DNA of 64,000 bases from Arthrobacter woluwensis (GCF_030816155.1 NZ_JAUSXR010000001.1:2170001-2234000), one strand, 5' to 3'; counted from the first letter of the stretch, positions 1 through 12,695 are shown. The notes: generated by a model not told the origin, from the sequence alone. Numbers and translations are program-made.

Positions 1-622
1 GGTCCGCTTCGGCGTACCCCAGTCGCTGTGCCTCCGCCAGGGCGTCCTCGAACTGGGCTCCCGTGGAATCCATCTGATCCAGGATGAAGTTCGTGGTGCC
101 GTTGACGATGCCGAGCACCCGGGTGATGCGGTCACCCGAGAGGCTGTCACGGATGGGACGCAGGATGGGGATGGCACCCGCGACGGCGGCCTCATACGAG
201 AGCTGCACACCCGCCTTGTCCGCCTCTTCGTAGAGGGTGGGGCCGTCCTGGGCGAGCAGCGCCTTGTTGCCCGTGACCACGCACGCGCCGTGGCGGACCG
301 CGGACAGGATCAGACTGCGAGCGGGCTCGATGCCGCCCATCAGCTCGATGACGAGGTCGGCGCCGGCCACGAGAGACTCGGAGTCGGTGGTGAAGAGCTC
401 CCGGGGAAGCTCGACGTCACGGGGCGCGTCGATGGTGCGGACGCCGATGCCGACGAGCTCCAGACGGGCACCGGTGCGGGCGGCCAGGGTCTCCGCGTCC
501 TCGAGGAGGATGCGGGCCACCTGAGATCCCACGTTGCCGCAGCCCAGAAGCGCGACCTTGAGGGTCTTGGTCTCATTCACGTCAGTCTTCACGACATCAG
601 AGTTCACAACGTCGGTGTTCAC
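1..622 (-). CDS. hom: homoserine dehydrogenase (partial, C-terminus outside window)
   Basis: The visible 207 residues are the N-terminal NAD(P)-binding domain and the start of the catalytic domain. The enzyme reduces aspartate semialdehyde to homoserine, the branch point to threonine and methionine. The Rossmann motif GCGNVG lies near residue 27, and the family motifs ELMGGIEPA, GNKALLA and IVNGTTNFIL follow in order. The GTG start overlaps the lysA stop as GTGA, so translation is probably coupled. The first 20 residues before the Rossmann strand are repetitive (NTDVVNSDVVKTDV) and the true start could be slightly later. It is the third gene of the argS-lysA-hom operon. The gene continues beyond base 1. 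Confidence 0.95.
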   Translation of the reverse strand, partial: MNTDVVNSDVVKTDVNETKTLKVALLGCGNVGSQVARILLEDAETLAARTGARLELVGIGVRTIDAPRDVELPRELFTTDSESLVAGADLVIELMGGIEPARSLILSAVRHGACVVTGNKALLAQDGPTLYEEADKAGVQLSYEAAVAGAIPILRPIRDSLSGDRITRVLGIVNGTTNFILDQMDSTGAQFEDALAEAQRLGYAEAD

Positions 623-2163
623 AGCTGTCCGGCTCCCATGTCTCGGTTCAAGAGGTCTTCCTCGGTTTCCCCACGAATGATCCACCGGGCGGTCCCGTCG
701 GAGACCGCGACCACTCCCGGACGTGCCAGGTAGTTGTAGTTGCTCGCGAGTGCCCAGCAGTAGGCACCGGTGCCCGGCACGGCCAGGAGATCACCGGCCC
801 TGACATCCGAGGGCAGGTAAACATCTTTAACAACAATGTCCCCGCTCTCGCAATGTTTGCCCACCACTCGGGACAACTGGGCGGGAGCATCCGAGGATCG
901 GCTGGCCAGGGCGGCCGAATAGTCGGCGTCATAGAGCACCGGGCGGGCGTTGTCGCTCATGCCGCCGTCGACCGAGACGTAGCGCCGCGGATACGTCTGC
1001 TCCGCGTCGTCCGGCGCCTCGACCTGGACGGTCTTCCGAGTGCCGACTTCGTACAGCGTGAAGGTGGTGCTGCCGACGATCGCCCGGCCGGGCTCGATCG
1101 AGATGCGCGGGCACACGATGCCCAGCTCGCGGCAGGTCTCCCTCACGACGCCGGCCAGGGCCTGCGCGATCTCGGCCACCGGGCGCGGGGTGTCCACGGG
1201 GGTGTAGGCGATGCCGTGGCCTCCTCCGAGATCCATCTCCGGCAGGACGATCCCGTGTTTGCGCTGCATCGCGTCGTGGAACGCGAGCAGCTTCCTGGCC
1301 GCGACAGCGAAGCCGTCCGCCTCGAAGATCTGCGATCCGATGTGGCAGTGCAGGCCCAGGAGTTCGATGCCCTCCAGTGCCACGGCCGCATCCACGGCCT
1401 GCTCCGCCGCGGACAGGGCCGGGTCGATGCCGCGCAGTTCAGCATCCTCTGCGGTGCCCGGCGCCATGGAGAGACCGAACTTCTGGTCCTCATGGGCCGT
1501 GGCGATGAACTCATGGGTGTGGGCGTGCACCCCGGGCGTCAGCCGCAGCATGACCTTCGCGGTTGCCGGCCGGCCGGGCTCCTGAGCGCCCTTGTCCTGA
1601 ACGCCCTTGTCCTGAGCGCCTTCGGCCCGCCGGCGCTGGACGATGTCCGCCACGCGCTCCAGCTCGTCGATGCTGTCCACGACGATCCGGCCGAGGTTCA
1701 TGTCCAGGGCACGGTTGATCTCGGCGACCGACTTGTTGTTGCCGTGCAGTCCGAGCAGTTCACCGGGGAAGCCGGCTCGCTCAGCGACCGCCAGCTCGCC
1801 ACCGGAACAGGTGTCGAGCCGGAGCCCTTCCTGACGGACCCACCGGGCGACCTCGACACTCAGGAAGGCCTTGCCCGCGTAATAGACGTCCACTCCCCCG
1901 CAGAGGTCGGCGAAGGCCTCGTTGAACGCATCACGGAACGCCCGGGCACGAGCACGGAAGTCACCTTCGCTCAGCACGAAGAGAGGAGTGCCGAACTGCT
2001 CCTTCAGAGAGCTGACGGTCACCCCGTCCACGGTGAGTTCGCCCGCGTCGGACCGTGCGACGTCGTGCGCCCAACTCGGGGCGTGCAAGGCGTTCAGATC
2101 GGAAGGAAGCTGCAGCCATTCCGGGGCCAGCGGACTGGGCCCGGTCACGTCCACGCCGCTCAC
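619..2163 (-). CDS. lysA: diaminopimelate decarboxylase
   Basis: This PLP enzyme converts meso-diaminopimelate to L-lysine, the last step of the DAP pathway. The PLP lysine is K98 in YYAGKAF. The glycine-rich phosphate loop GGGHGIAYT, EPGRAIVG and the catalytic cysteine in KHCESGDIV all follow in family order. I chose the GTG at 2163, which shares its G with the argS TAG stop; an upstream in-frame extension would lie inside argS. At 514 residues it is longer than the usual 420-470. Part of the excess is an N-terminal extension, and part is an insert (AQDKGVQDKGAQEPG) encoded by a 15-bp tandem repeat. Confidence 0.95.
   Translation of the reverse strand: MSGVDVTGPSPLAPEWLQLPSDLNALHAPSWAHDVARSDAGELTVDGVTVSSLKEQFGTPLFVLSEGDFRARARAFRDAFNEAFADLCGGVDVYYAGKAFLSVEVARWVRQEGLRLDTCSGGELAVAERAGFPGELLGLHGNNKSVAEINRALDMNLGRIVVDSIDELERVADIVQRRRAEGAQDKGVQDKGAQEPGRPATAKVMLRLTPGVHAHTHEFIATAHEDQKFGLSMAPGTAEDAELRGIDPALSAAEQAVDAAVALEGIELLGLHCHIGSQIFEADGFAVAARKLLAFHDAMQRKHGIVLPEMDLGGGHGIAYTPVDTPRPVAEIAQALAGVVRETCRELGIVCPRISIEPGRAIVGSTTFTLYEVGTRKTVQVEAPDDAEQTYPRRYVSVDGGMSDNARPVLYDADYSAALASRSSDAPAQLSRVVGKHCESGDIVVKDVYLPSDVRAGDLLAVPGTGAYCWALASNYNYLARPGVVAVSDGTARWIIRGETEEDLLNRDMGAGQL
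1581..1620. repeat. 15-bp in-frame tandem repeat inside lysA
   Basis: Units of 15 bp (plus-strand CCTGAGCGCCCTTGT, then the same with one change, then a partial copy) encode repeated (A/V)QDKG in LysA. The repeat lies between conserved blocks of the barrel domain and keeps frame. Confidence 0.8.
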
Positions 2164-3812
2164 TACATCCGCTCCGGGGCGGAGACGCCGAGGAGCGCGA
2201 GGCCGTTGGCCAGGACCTGGCTGGTGGCGTCGTTGAGCCACAGCCGGGTGCGGTTGACCGTGGTCACCTCTTCGTCGCCCTGCGGGGTGACGCGACAGGC
2301 GTCGTACCAGCGGTGGTACGCCCCGGCGATGACCTCGAGGTGGCGGGCGATGCGGTGCGGCTCCCGGAGCTCGGCGGCCTTCGCCACGATGGACGGGAAG
2401 CTGCCCAGCTGGGACAGCAGCTCGTTCTCGGTGGGATCGGTCAGCAGCGACGCGTCGAATTCGCTGCGGTCCACGCCCGCAGCCACGGCGTTGCGCGCCG
2501 TGCCACGGGAGCGGGCGTGCGCGTACTGCACGTAGAAGACGGGGTTCTCGTTGCTGTTCTTCTTGAGGACCTCAGGCTCCAGCGTGATCGGCGAGTCCGC
2601 GGGGAAACGAGCCAGCGAGTAGCGCACCGCGTCCTTGCCGAGCCAGCTGATGAGGTCCTTGAGCTCGATGATGTTGCCCGCGCGCTTGGACAGCTTCGCG
2701 CCGTTCACCGACACGAGCTGCCCGATCAGGACCTCGATGTTCTTCTCCGGATCGTCACCGGCGCAGGCCGCGATGGCCTTGAGGCGGTTGACGTAGCCGT
2801 GGTGGTCGGCGCCGAGAAGGTAGATCTTCTCCTCGAAGCCGCGGTCCCTCTTGGTGAGGTAGTACGCGGCGTCCGCGGCGAAGTACGTGGGCTCGCCATT
2901 GGCGCGGATGAGGACGCGGTCCTTGTCATCCGTGAAGTCCGTAGTACGCAGCCAGACGGCGCCGTCCTGATCGAAGACATGACCCTGCTCGCGCAGGCGG
3001 TCCACCGAGGCTTCAAGTGCGCCGGACTCGTGCAGGGTCCGCTCCGAGAAGTACACGTCGAAATGCACGTCGAAATCGGCCAGCGTCTGCTTGATGTCCT
3101 CGAGCTGCGCCTGGTAGGCGGCCTCGCGGACGATGGGCAATGCGGCCTCATCGGTCAGTTCCCGGATGGCGGGGTGTTCGCGGAGGACCTCGTGGCCCAG
3201 GTCCACGATGTACTGGCCGGGGTAGCCGCCCTCCGGCACGTCCCGGCCACGCAGGCGGGACAGCACCGAGTTGGCGAACACGTTCATCTGGCTGCCGGCG
3301 TCGTTGATGTAGTACTCGGCCGTGACTTCGGCGCCGGCGGCACGCAGCACGCGGGCGATGGAATCGCCCAGCGCCGCCCAGCGGGTGTGGCCGATGTGCA
3401 GCGGACCCGTCGGGTTGGCGGAGACGAATTCCATGTTGACCGTGTGGCCCGCGAGCGCGTCATTGTTGCCATAGGTGGCGCCCGCCTCGACGATGGTGCG
3501 CGCGAGCTCGCCGGCGGCGCCTGCGTCCAGGGTGATGTTGATGAAGCCGGGACCGGCGATGTCCACCGAAGCGACGCCGTCCACACCTTCGAGCTTCGCG
3601 GCCAGAATGGCGGCGAACTCGCGGGGCGAGAGGCCGGCGCGCTTCCCGAACTGCATGGCGGCGTTGGTGGCCCAGTCGCCGTGCTCCCGATTCTTCGGTC
3701 GCTCCACACGGACCTCGGCCTCCAGCGCCTCGGCGGGGAGGTTGATCGAGCCGTCAGCGACGGCGTCCTTCAGGCATGCGGTGATTGCTGCGGAAAGCTG
3801 TTCGGGAGTCAC
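2163..3812 (-). CDS. argS: arginyl-tRNA synthetase
   Basis: It charges tRNA-Arg in the cytoplasm. The protein is a class I synthetase of 549 residues, normal for the family. It has the N-terminal additional domain, the HIGH signature as LHIGH at residues 138-142 inside ANPTGPLHIGH, the KLSKRAGN equivalent of KMSKS, and a C-terminal anticodon-binding helical domain ending in ALLGVSAPERM. The GTG start at 3812 is preceded by TAGGAT and a 6-nt spacer, suggesting a leaderless transcript. It is first in the argS-lysA-hom operon. This grouping with lysine and threonine synthesis is common in Actinobacteria. Confidence 0.97.
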   Translation of the reverse strand: MTPEQLSAAITACLKDAVADGSINLPAEALEAEVRVERPKNREHGDWATNAAMQFGKRAGLSPREFAAILAAKLEGVDGVASVDIAGPGFINITLDAGAAGELARTIVEAGATYGNNDALAGHTVNMEFVSANPTGPLHIGHTRWAALGDSIARVLRAAGAEVTAEYYINDAGSQMNVFANSVLSRLRGRDVPEGGYPGQYIVDLGHEVLREHPAIRELTDEAALPIVREAAYQAQLEDIKQTLADFDVHFDVYFSERTLHESGALEASVDRLREQGHVFDQDGAVWLRTTDFTDDKDRVLIRANGEPTYFAADAAYYLTKRDRGFEEKIYLLGADHHGYVNRLKAIAACAGDDPEKNIEVLIGQLVSVNGAKLSKRAGNIIELKDLISWLGKDAVRYSLARFPADSPITLEPEVLKKNSNENPVFYVQYAHARSRGTARNAVAAGVDRSEFDASLLTDPTENELLSQLGSFPSIVAKAAELREPHRIARHLEVIAGAYHRWYDACRVTPQGDEEVTTVNRTRLWLNDATSQVLANGLALLGVSAPERM

Positions 3813-3818
3813 CCCTCA

Positions 3819-3824
3819 ATCCTA
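3819..3824 (-). promoter_or_regulatory. -10 element of argS (leaderless)
   Basis: TAGGAT lies 6 nt before the GTG start of argS, which puts the predicted transcription start at or next to the start codon. No clear -35 is seen. Confidence 0.5.
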
Positions 3825-3999
3825 CGGGGAGGGGCCTGCCCGGCGGAAAAGCATGAACCCGCCATGTGGACAGCTTCGGACGGGTTGTCCACATAGAGCA
3901 TCCATTCTCAGGAAACTCTGGACATACGCCCAGCAAGGCGATTTACGGTGGAGCCAGCCCTCTGGGTCTCCATCCCTTCTTCCCCCACCAGGAGCATCG

Positions 4000-4470
4000 A
4001 TGACCACCTCCACCCCTTCTCTGAAGATCCTGGCCGGCACCGCCGCCGGGCTGGCCGTGCTGGCCGGCGCCACGGCCTGCGCCCCGGCGAAGCAGGGGAC
4101 CTCGACCGCCGATGTCTCCCCCACAGGCGGCGCGTCCAGTGCCGCAGGCAGCACCGGAGCCCCTGCCACCCCTGGTCACTACAAGGACGGCACCTACAGC
4201 GCGGACGGGCATTACACCTCGCCCAACGGTGAGGAGACCGTGGGGGTCACTCTCACGCTGGCATCCGGCAAGATCAGCGATGTCAAGATCGCCACCCATC
4301 CCACCAGCGCGAACACCCAGCTGTTCCAGAACCGCTTCGCCGGCGGCATCAAGGACCTGGTGGTGGGCAAGAGCATCGATGAACTCGACGTGAGCCGGGT
4401 GGCCGGATCGAGCCTGACCAGTGGCGGATTCAAGGACGCGGTGGAGGCCATCAAGAAGCAGGCGGGCTGA
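4000..4470 (+). CDS. FMN-binding domain lipoprotein
   Basis: A 156-residue exported protein. Residues 1-28 form a signal peptide ending in a lipobox-like ATAC, followed by an Ala/Ser/Thr/Gly-rich linker to about residue 60 and then a single FMN-binding (NqrC/RnfG C-terminal type) domain. In these domains FMN is esterified to a hydroxyl residue in an SGAT-like motif near the C-terminus. Here the matching stretch is VAGSSLTSGG, so serine appears to replace the usual threonine. A GGAG ribosome site precedes the ATG. It is followed directly by apbE, the flavin transferase, and a membrane flavoprotein. The inferred role is extracytoplasmic electron carrier; partner and acceptor are unknown. Confidence 0.85.
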   Translation: MTTSTPSLKILAGTAAGLAVLAGATACAPAKQGTSTADVSPTGGASSAAGSTGAPATPGHYKDGTYSADGHYTSPNGEETVGVTLTLASGKISDVKIATHPTSANTQLFQNRFAGGIKDLVVGKSIDELDVSRVAGSSLTSGGFKDAVEAIKKQAG

Positions 4471-4477
4471 GCCCGGT

Positions 4478-5353
4478 ATGAACAGTCCCCTGGAATTCGA
4501 CGCGATCGGCACCCGCTGGTGGATCCGGGCCGAGGGAATCACCGAACGGACCGAAGCAGACATCCGGCGGAGGATCGACGAGTTCGACGGCGTGTGGTCG
4601 CGTTTCCGCTCCGACTCCAAGGTCGCGCGCTGGGCGGCCGAGCCCGCCCCACGGGACGGCGCCGAGCGGACTCTGGCGCTCCCCGCCGAGGCAGCACCCC
4701 TCGGGCGCCTGTACCGGGAGCTCCACGATCTGAGCGGAGGCTCGGTGACCCCCTTCATCGGGGAGTCCCTCGTGCGGCTGGGCTACGACGCGGCCTACTC
4801 CCTGACTCCACGCGGCCCAGCCGTCCCCGCGCCCGTCTGGGGCCGGGACGTGCGCTGGGAAGACCGGACCGTGTCGGCAAGCGCGCCGGTCCTGCTGGAC
4901 ATCGGCGCGGCGGGCAAGGGACTTCTGGTGGATCTGGTCTGCGGAGTCCTCGAGGACGCCGGGGTTTCCGACTACCTGGTCGACGCCGGCGGCGACCTCC
5001 GGCACTCGGGCTCCGTGGCTGAGCGGATCGGGCTGGAGAGCCCCTTCGACAGCAGCCGGGCGATCGGCGTCGTCGCGGTCCATCAGCAGGCGCTCGCGGC
5101 CTCCGGCACCGCGCGCCGCGCATGGGGCCGCGGGCTGCACCACGTCCTGGACGGCCTGACGGGCGAACCCGTGCGGCGAGTGGTGGCAAGCTGGGTTCTG
5201 GCACCCGAGGCCATGCAAGCCGACGGGCTCGCCACGGCGCTGTTCTTCGTCCCCGGCCATGAGCTGGCGGCGCGCTACGGCGTGGAGTGGCTGACCGTGC
5301 ACAGCGATGGGCACGCCGAAGGTTCCGAGCACTTCCTGGAAGGCCTGTTCTGA
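4478..5353 (+). CDS. apbE: FAD:protein FMN transferase
   Basis: ApbE-family enzymes hydrolyse FAD and attach FMN covalently to Ser/Thr of target proteins outside the membrane. This 291-residue protein has the family landmarks DIGAAGKG (usual DLGGIAKG), DAGGDLRHSG, ASGTARR followed by HHVLDGLTGEPV, and the metal-site segment ADGLATALF. I chose ATG 4478, 7 nt after the FMN-binding gene stop; an upstream frame extension would overlap that gene. I see no clear signal peptide. The obvious substrate is the FMN-binding lipoprotein just upstream. Its stop overlaps the next start as TGATG. Confidence 0.92.
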   Translation: MNSPLEFDAIGTRWWIRAEGITERTEADIRRRIDEFDGVWSRFRSDSKVARWAAEPAPRDGAERTLALPAEAAPLGRLYRELHDLSGGSVTPFIGESLVRLGYDAAYSLTPRGPAVPAPVWGRDVRWEDRTVSASAPVLLDIGAAGKGLLVDLVCGVLEDAGVSDYLVDAGGDLRHSGSVAERIGLESPFDSSRAIGVVAVHQQALAASGTARRAWGRGLHHVLDGLTGEPVRRVVASWVLAPEAMQADGLATALFFVPGHELAARYGVEWLTVHSDGHAEGSEHFLEGLF

Positions 5354-6882
5354 TGTCCGCACTTCTGAGCGTCACGCAGCGTGTGACCCGGCCGCTGGGC
5401 CGACTGTCGATGACCCGCGTGGTGGCGCTGTCCCTCGGCGTCCTGATCGTCTACAGCCTCGTTCTGGACGCCCTCGGCTGGACCGAGTTCGGTGTTCCCG
5501 AACTGTGCCTCCACCTGTTGCTCTGCCTTGCGGCGACCACGCTGTCCAACGGAGCCTGCGCCCTGTTGTTCCGGATGCGGCCCTACTGGGATTCGTCGCT
5601 GGTCACCGCCGGCCTGCTGTACTTCCTCTTCTGGCCGGCGACGGGCTTCCGCGAGGGGCTGGGCGTGGCGCTGGCCGCCGTGCTGGCCTCCGCGTCGAAA
5701 TACGCTCTCGCCTGGCATGGCCGGCATCTGTTCAACCCTGCCGCGCTCGGGGCCTTCATCATCTCGCTGACAGGTCTGAACGCGGCGACCTGGTGGGTGG
5801 GCTCCCCTCTGCTGCTCTGGGCGGTGGTTCCGCTGGGTCTGCTGGTGCTCTACCGGGCCGGCCAGTTCCCGGTGGCCCTCACGTTCCTGGGAGCCTCGCT
5901 GGTGACGGCCATCGCCGTGGCCCTGGGCCGCGGAATGTCGGCGGCGGAGGTGCCCGCGCTGTGGTTCACGAGTCAGGCCACGGTGTTCTTCGCCTGCTTC
6001 ATGCTGAGCGAACCGCTCACCCTTCCGCCGCGACGGTGGCAGCGAATCCTGGTCGGCGTCCTGGTCGGAGTGCTTTTCAGCCTGCCGTTCTCCCTCCAGC
6101 TCGGCGCCGTGATCCTCTCGAATGCCCCGGAGGCCGTGCTGCTCGTGGGCAACATCCTCGCGTTCATCCTCCGACCCAAGAGTTCCAGCCTGGTGACGTT
6201 CCTCGATCACCGACCGGTCGGCAAGGACATCACCGAATTCACCTTCCGCGCCGCTGACGACCCACGCCTCGCCGCGGGTCAGTATGTGGAACTCACCATT
6301 CCGGTTCCCGGCATCGGTTCCTCGCGGCGGGTGTTCAGCCCGGTCGCGGCCGGCGACGGTGACCTCCGGATCGCCACCCGCATGCCGAGCCAGCCATCGC
6401 CCGCCAAGAAGGCCCTCTACGACATGGAGACAGGCACGGCGCTCCGCCTGAGCCGCACCGGGGGCGAATTCCTGCTCGGCCCGTCGGACCGCCCGGCACT
6501 TCTGGTCGCGGGAGGCATCGGGATCACCCCGTTCGTGGGGATGCTGGATGGCGCCACTGCCGGGTCCCTCCCGGACACCGTGGTCCTGTACTCCGTGCGG
6601 GACTACGACGACGCCGCCTACCTCGGCGCGCTGGCCCGCTCCGGCGCGAAAATCCTCCTGCGCACCTCCGCGCCGCTCCCTGAGGGCGCCCAGCTGCCCA
6701 ACGGTGTCGAGCACGTGGGCAGCGAGCGTTTCAGCGCCGCGCGGATCGCCGAACTGGTGCCCGACGCCGCAGGGCGGCATGCGCTCGTGTCCGGCGCCCC
6801 GGACTTCGTCGCCGCCCTCCGCGGCGCCCTACGTGCCGCAGGAGTCCGACGGGTGAAGAGCGATTCCTTCCTGGGGTACTGA
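5353..6882 (+). CDS. RnfD/NqrB-like membrane domain fused to FAD/NAD(P) reductase
   Basis: A 509-residue two-part protein. Residues about 20-280 hold roughly eight to nine membrane segments with the RnfD/NqrB/UbiA-type signature KYALAWHGRHLFNPAALG and the later MLSEPLTLPPRR. Residues about 285-509 form a ferredoxin-NADP reductase module: the FAD-binding RRVFSP, then the nucleotide-binding GGIGITPFVG and a C-terminal aromatic tail. Electrons from cytoplasmic NAD(P)H would enter at the FNR module and cross through the membrane domain. The ATG overlaps the apbE stop by one base, so the three genes form one operon. The domain calls are firm; the physiological acceptor is not visible. Confidence 0.85.
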   Translation: MSALLSVTQRVTRPLGRLSMTRVVALSLGVLIVYSLVLDALGWTEFGVPELCLHLLLCLAATTLSNGACALLFRMRPYWDSSLVTAGLLYFLFWPATGFREGLGVALAAVLASASKYALAWHGRHLFNPAALGAFIISLTGLNAATWWVGSPLLLWAVVPLGLLVLYRAGQFPVALTFLGASLVTAIAVALGRGMSAAEVPALWFTSQATVFFACFMLSEPLTLPPRRWQRILVGVLVGVLFSLPFSLQLGAVILSNAPEAVLLVGNILAFILRPKSSSLVTFLDHRPVGKDITEFTFRAADDPRLAAGQYVELTIPVPGIGSSRRVFSPVAAGDGDLRIATRMPSQPSPAKKALYDMETGTALRLSRTGGEFLLGPSDRPALLVAGGIGITPFVGMLDGATAGSLPDTVVLYSVRDYDDAAYLGALARSGAKILLRTSAPLPEGAQLPNGVEHVGSERFSAARIAELVPDAAGRHALVSGAPDFVAALRGALRAAGVRRVKSDSFLGY

Positions 6883-7019
6883 TCCTGCTGTTCCCTCGGT
6901 GAGAACCAGCCCGTGGTCTGCACCTCCAGGGCTTGCCGGACGAGTGCCGATTTCGCATCCGGAGGTGGATTCCTGCTAAGCTCGAGGACGTTCCGGGGCC
7001 ACCCCGGGATCCCTGGCCC

Positions 7020-7095
7020 GCCCTCGTAGCTCAGGGGATAGAGCGTCTGCCTCCGGAGCAGAAGGCCGTAGGTTCGAATCCTATCGAGGGCACCA
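7020..7095 (+). tRNA. tRNA-Arg (anticodon CCG)
   Basis: A full cloverleaf. The 7-bp acceptor is GCCCTCG with CGAGGGC, the anticodon arm loop is CTCCGGA giving anticodon CCG (reads CGG), and the T-loop is GTTCGAATC. The discriminator is A at 7092, and CCA is encoded at 7093-7095. Confidence 0.97.
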
Positions 7096-7102
7096 GATAC
7101 AG

Positions 7103-7144
7103 CGAGAGCCCCGGTTCCACGGAACCGGGGCTCTCGTCATTTCT
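7103..7144 (+). terminator. terminator of the tRNA-Arg gene
   Basis: Perfect inverted repeat CGAGAGCCCCGGTTCC (7103-7118) with its complement at 7121-7136, separated by two bases, then TCATTTCTCCC. It starts 7 nt after the tRNA CCA. Confidence 0.85.
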
Positions 7145-7373
7145 CCCTTCCCCGGATCGGCACGACTGATCAGTCCGCAGACGCCGAGCACGGGGCGGGC
7201 AATCACGCAACGCAGCGCCCGGGAGACCGAGGTGCGGCAGCTTGCGTCAAGGGGCCCCGCGCCCAGGCCCCATCGTCAGCCAGCAACAGAGCGCGGGGAA
7301 AGCAAGCAGAGCACCTCGGTCACCCGGGCATCCACACCGAAGCATTCCTTTCAGCCGGGCGATCCGGGACAAC

Positions 7374-7379
7374 TAGACT
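7374..7379 (+). promoter_or_regulatory. -10 element of hrpA
   Basis: TAGACT lies 9 nt before the ATG of hrpA, so any leader would be only about 2 nt. No ribosome-binding site is present. The preceding stretch 7145-7373 holds no gene that I can support. Confidence 0.45.
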
Positions 7380-7388
7380 GATCAGGTC

Positions 7389-11456
<4,068 letters not shown>

Positions 11457-11559
11457 CTCTCCTCACCATGACCCTCCGCGCCGGACGTCATGGAAGCCAG
11501 GATGCGGCCCGGTCAAATAAACTTGGATGGTCCGCCCATCCGCAACCTAAGGACTCCAT

Positions 11560-12543
11560 ATGAAGCTCAGCTTCCCTGCGCCGAACGCCGGCACTGAAAT
11601 CCTCGGCCTCGGCCATGCCCAGCCGGAACGGGTCATGGACAACCATGAGCTCGAGGGGATGATGGAGACCTCCGACGAATGGATCCGTCAGCGGACCGGC
11701 ATCGTCACCCGGCACATCGCCGGTGAGGAGGAGACGGTCAAGGACCTCGCCATCCACGCGGCCGGGATGGCGCTGGAGGACTCCGGGATCGCCGCTGAGC
11801 AGATCGACCTGGTCATCGTGGCCACCACCACCGCGGCGGAACGCTCCCCCAACACCGCCGGGCGCGTGGCACAGGCCCTGGGGCTGGGCGATGCCGAGCG
11901 TGGCCCAGGCATCATCGACATCAACACGGCCTGCTCCGGCTTCGAATACGCGCTCGGTCTGGCGGACCAGTCGATCCGCTCCGGCACCGCGAGCCACGCC
12001 CTCGTCCTGGGCGCCGAGACGCTCTCCAAGGTCACGGACTGGACCGACCGCAGCACCGCCGTGCTCACCGCCGACGGCGCGGGCGCCATGGTGATCGGCG
12101 CTACCGACGAACCCCGCATCGGCCCTGTGGTGTGGGGCTCCAAGGGCGATCTGGCCGACGCCGTGCTGATCACGCCACCCACCAACAAGTTCTGGCAGAA
12201 CGGCCGTGAGGTGCTCCGCTGGGCGCTCAAAGACGCAGAAAAGCACGCCCGCGCCGCCGTCGAGCGCGCCGGACTGCAGATGGAGGACATCGAGGTCCTC
12301 GTGACGCACCAGGCGAATCTGCGCATCATCGAGCCCATGGCGCAGGTCCTCGGCCTGACCGACAAGGTCGTAGTGACGGACGTGACCGAGTCCGGCAACA
12401 CGTCAGCCGCGAGCGTCCCCCTCGGCTACAGCAAGTGGTGGCACGCGGGCAAGATCCCGGCCGATGTCCCGGCGCTGCTCTTCGGCTTCGGTGGCGGCTT
12501 CACGTTCGCGGGCATGGTCGCCATGACCCCGCGCAAGAAGTAA
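11560..12543 (+). CDS. 3-oxoacyl-ACP synthase III family protein (FabH-like)
   Basis: A 327-residue thiolase-fold ketosynthase. FabH condenses an acyl-CoA starter with malonyl-ACP to begin fatty acid synthesis. The catalytic triad is complete: C125 in NTACSGFEYA, H250 in VTHQANLR and N280 in SGNTSAASVPL. The start follows an AAGGA ribosome site. It stands alone, between hrpA and a convergent HIT gene, not in a fabD-fabH-acpP-fabF cluster. It could therefore be the housekeeping FabH or a paralogue with a different starter. The motif evidence settles the fold and chemistry, not the substrate. Confidence 0.88.
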   Translation: MKLSFPAPNAGTEILGLGHAQPERVMDNHELEGMMETSDEWIRQRTGIVTRHIAGEEETVKDLAIHAAGMALEDSGIAAEQIDLVIVATTTAAERSPNTAGRVAQALGLGDAERGPGIIDINTACSGFEYALGLADQSIRSGTASHALVLGAETLSKVTDWTDRSTAVLTADGAGAMVIGATDEPRIGPVVWGSKGDLADAVLITPPTNKFWQNGREVLRWALKDAEKHARAAVERAGLQMEDIEVLVTHQANLRIIEPMAQVLGLTDKVVVTDVTESGNTSAASVPLGYSKWWHAGKIPADVPALLFGFGGGFTFAGMVAMTPRKK

Positions 12544-12621
12544 CACCCCCACCCCCATCGACTGTCCCCACCGGCTCCCAGCGCTCGTACCTCGCGCTGG
12601 GGCCCTCGCCGGCGTGGGCCC

Positions 12622-12673
12622 TCCATACGATGCTGGAATCCCCGGAAATCCGGGGAATTCAGCATCGTATGGA
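12622..12673. repeat. 24-bp near-perfect palindrome between convergent genes
   Basis: Arms at 12622-12645 and 12650-12673 match at 22 of 24 positions around the 4-nt spacer AAAT. The outer arm is TCCATACGATGCTG. It sits between the convergent FabH-like and HIT genes and probably acts as a two-way terminator, although no T-run follows on the plus strand. The rest of the 152-bp gap shows nothing else. Confidence 0.75.
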
Positions 12674-12695
12674 GCAGTCGATTGTGTTTAAAGCC

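Noticed and set aside
853..3896. Long plus-strand open frames (560 and 613 codons) across lysA and argS
   Set aside because: They lie antisense to two certain genes, have no protein-family motifs, and arise from the strong third-position G/C bias.
5275..6780. A 501-codon minus-strand frame opposite the RnfD-FNR fusion
   Set aside because: Its low-complexity Arg/Gln/Gly/His composition is that of a shadow, and the plus strand has domain motifs over the full length.
12622..12673. Insertion-sequence remnant
   Set aside because: No transposase fragment or target duplication is present around the palindrome.
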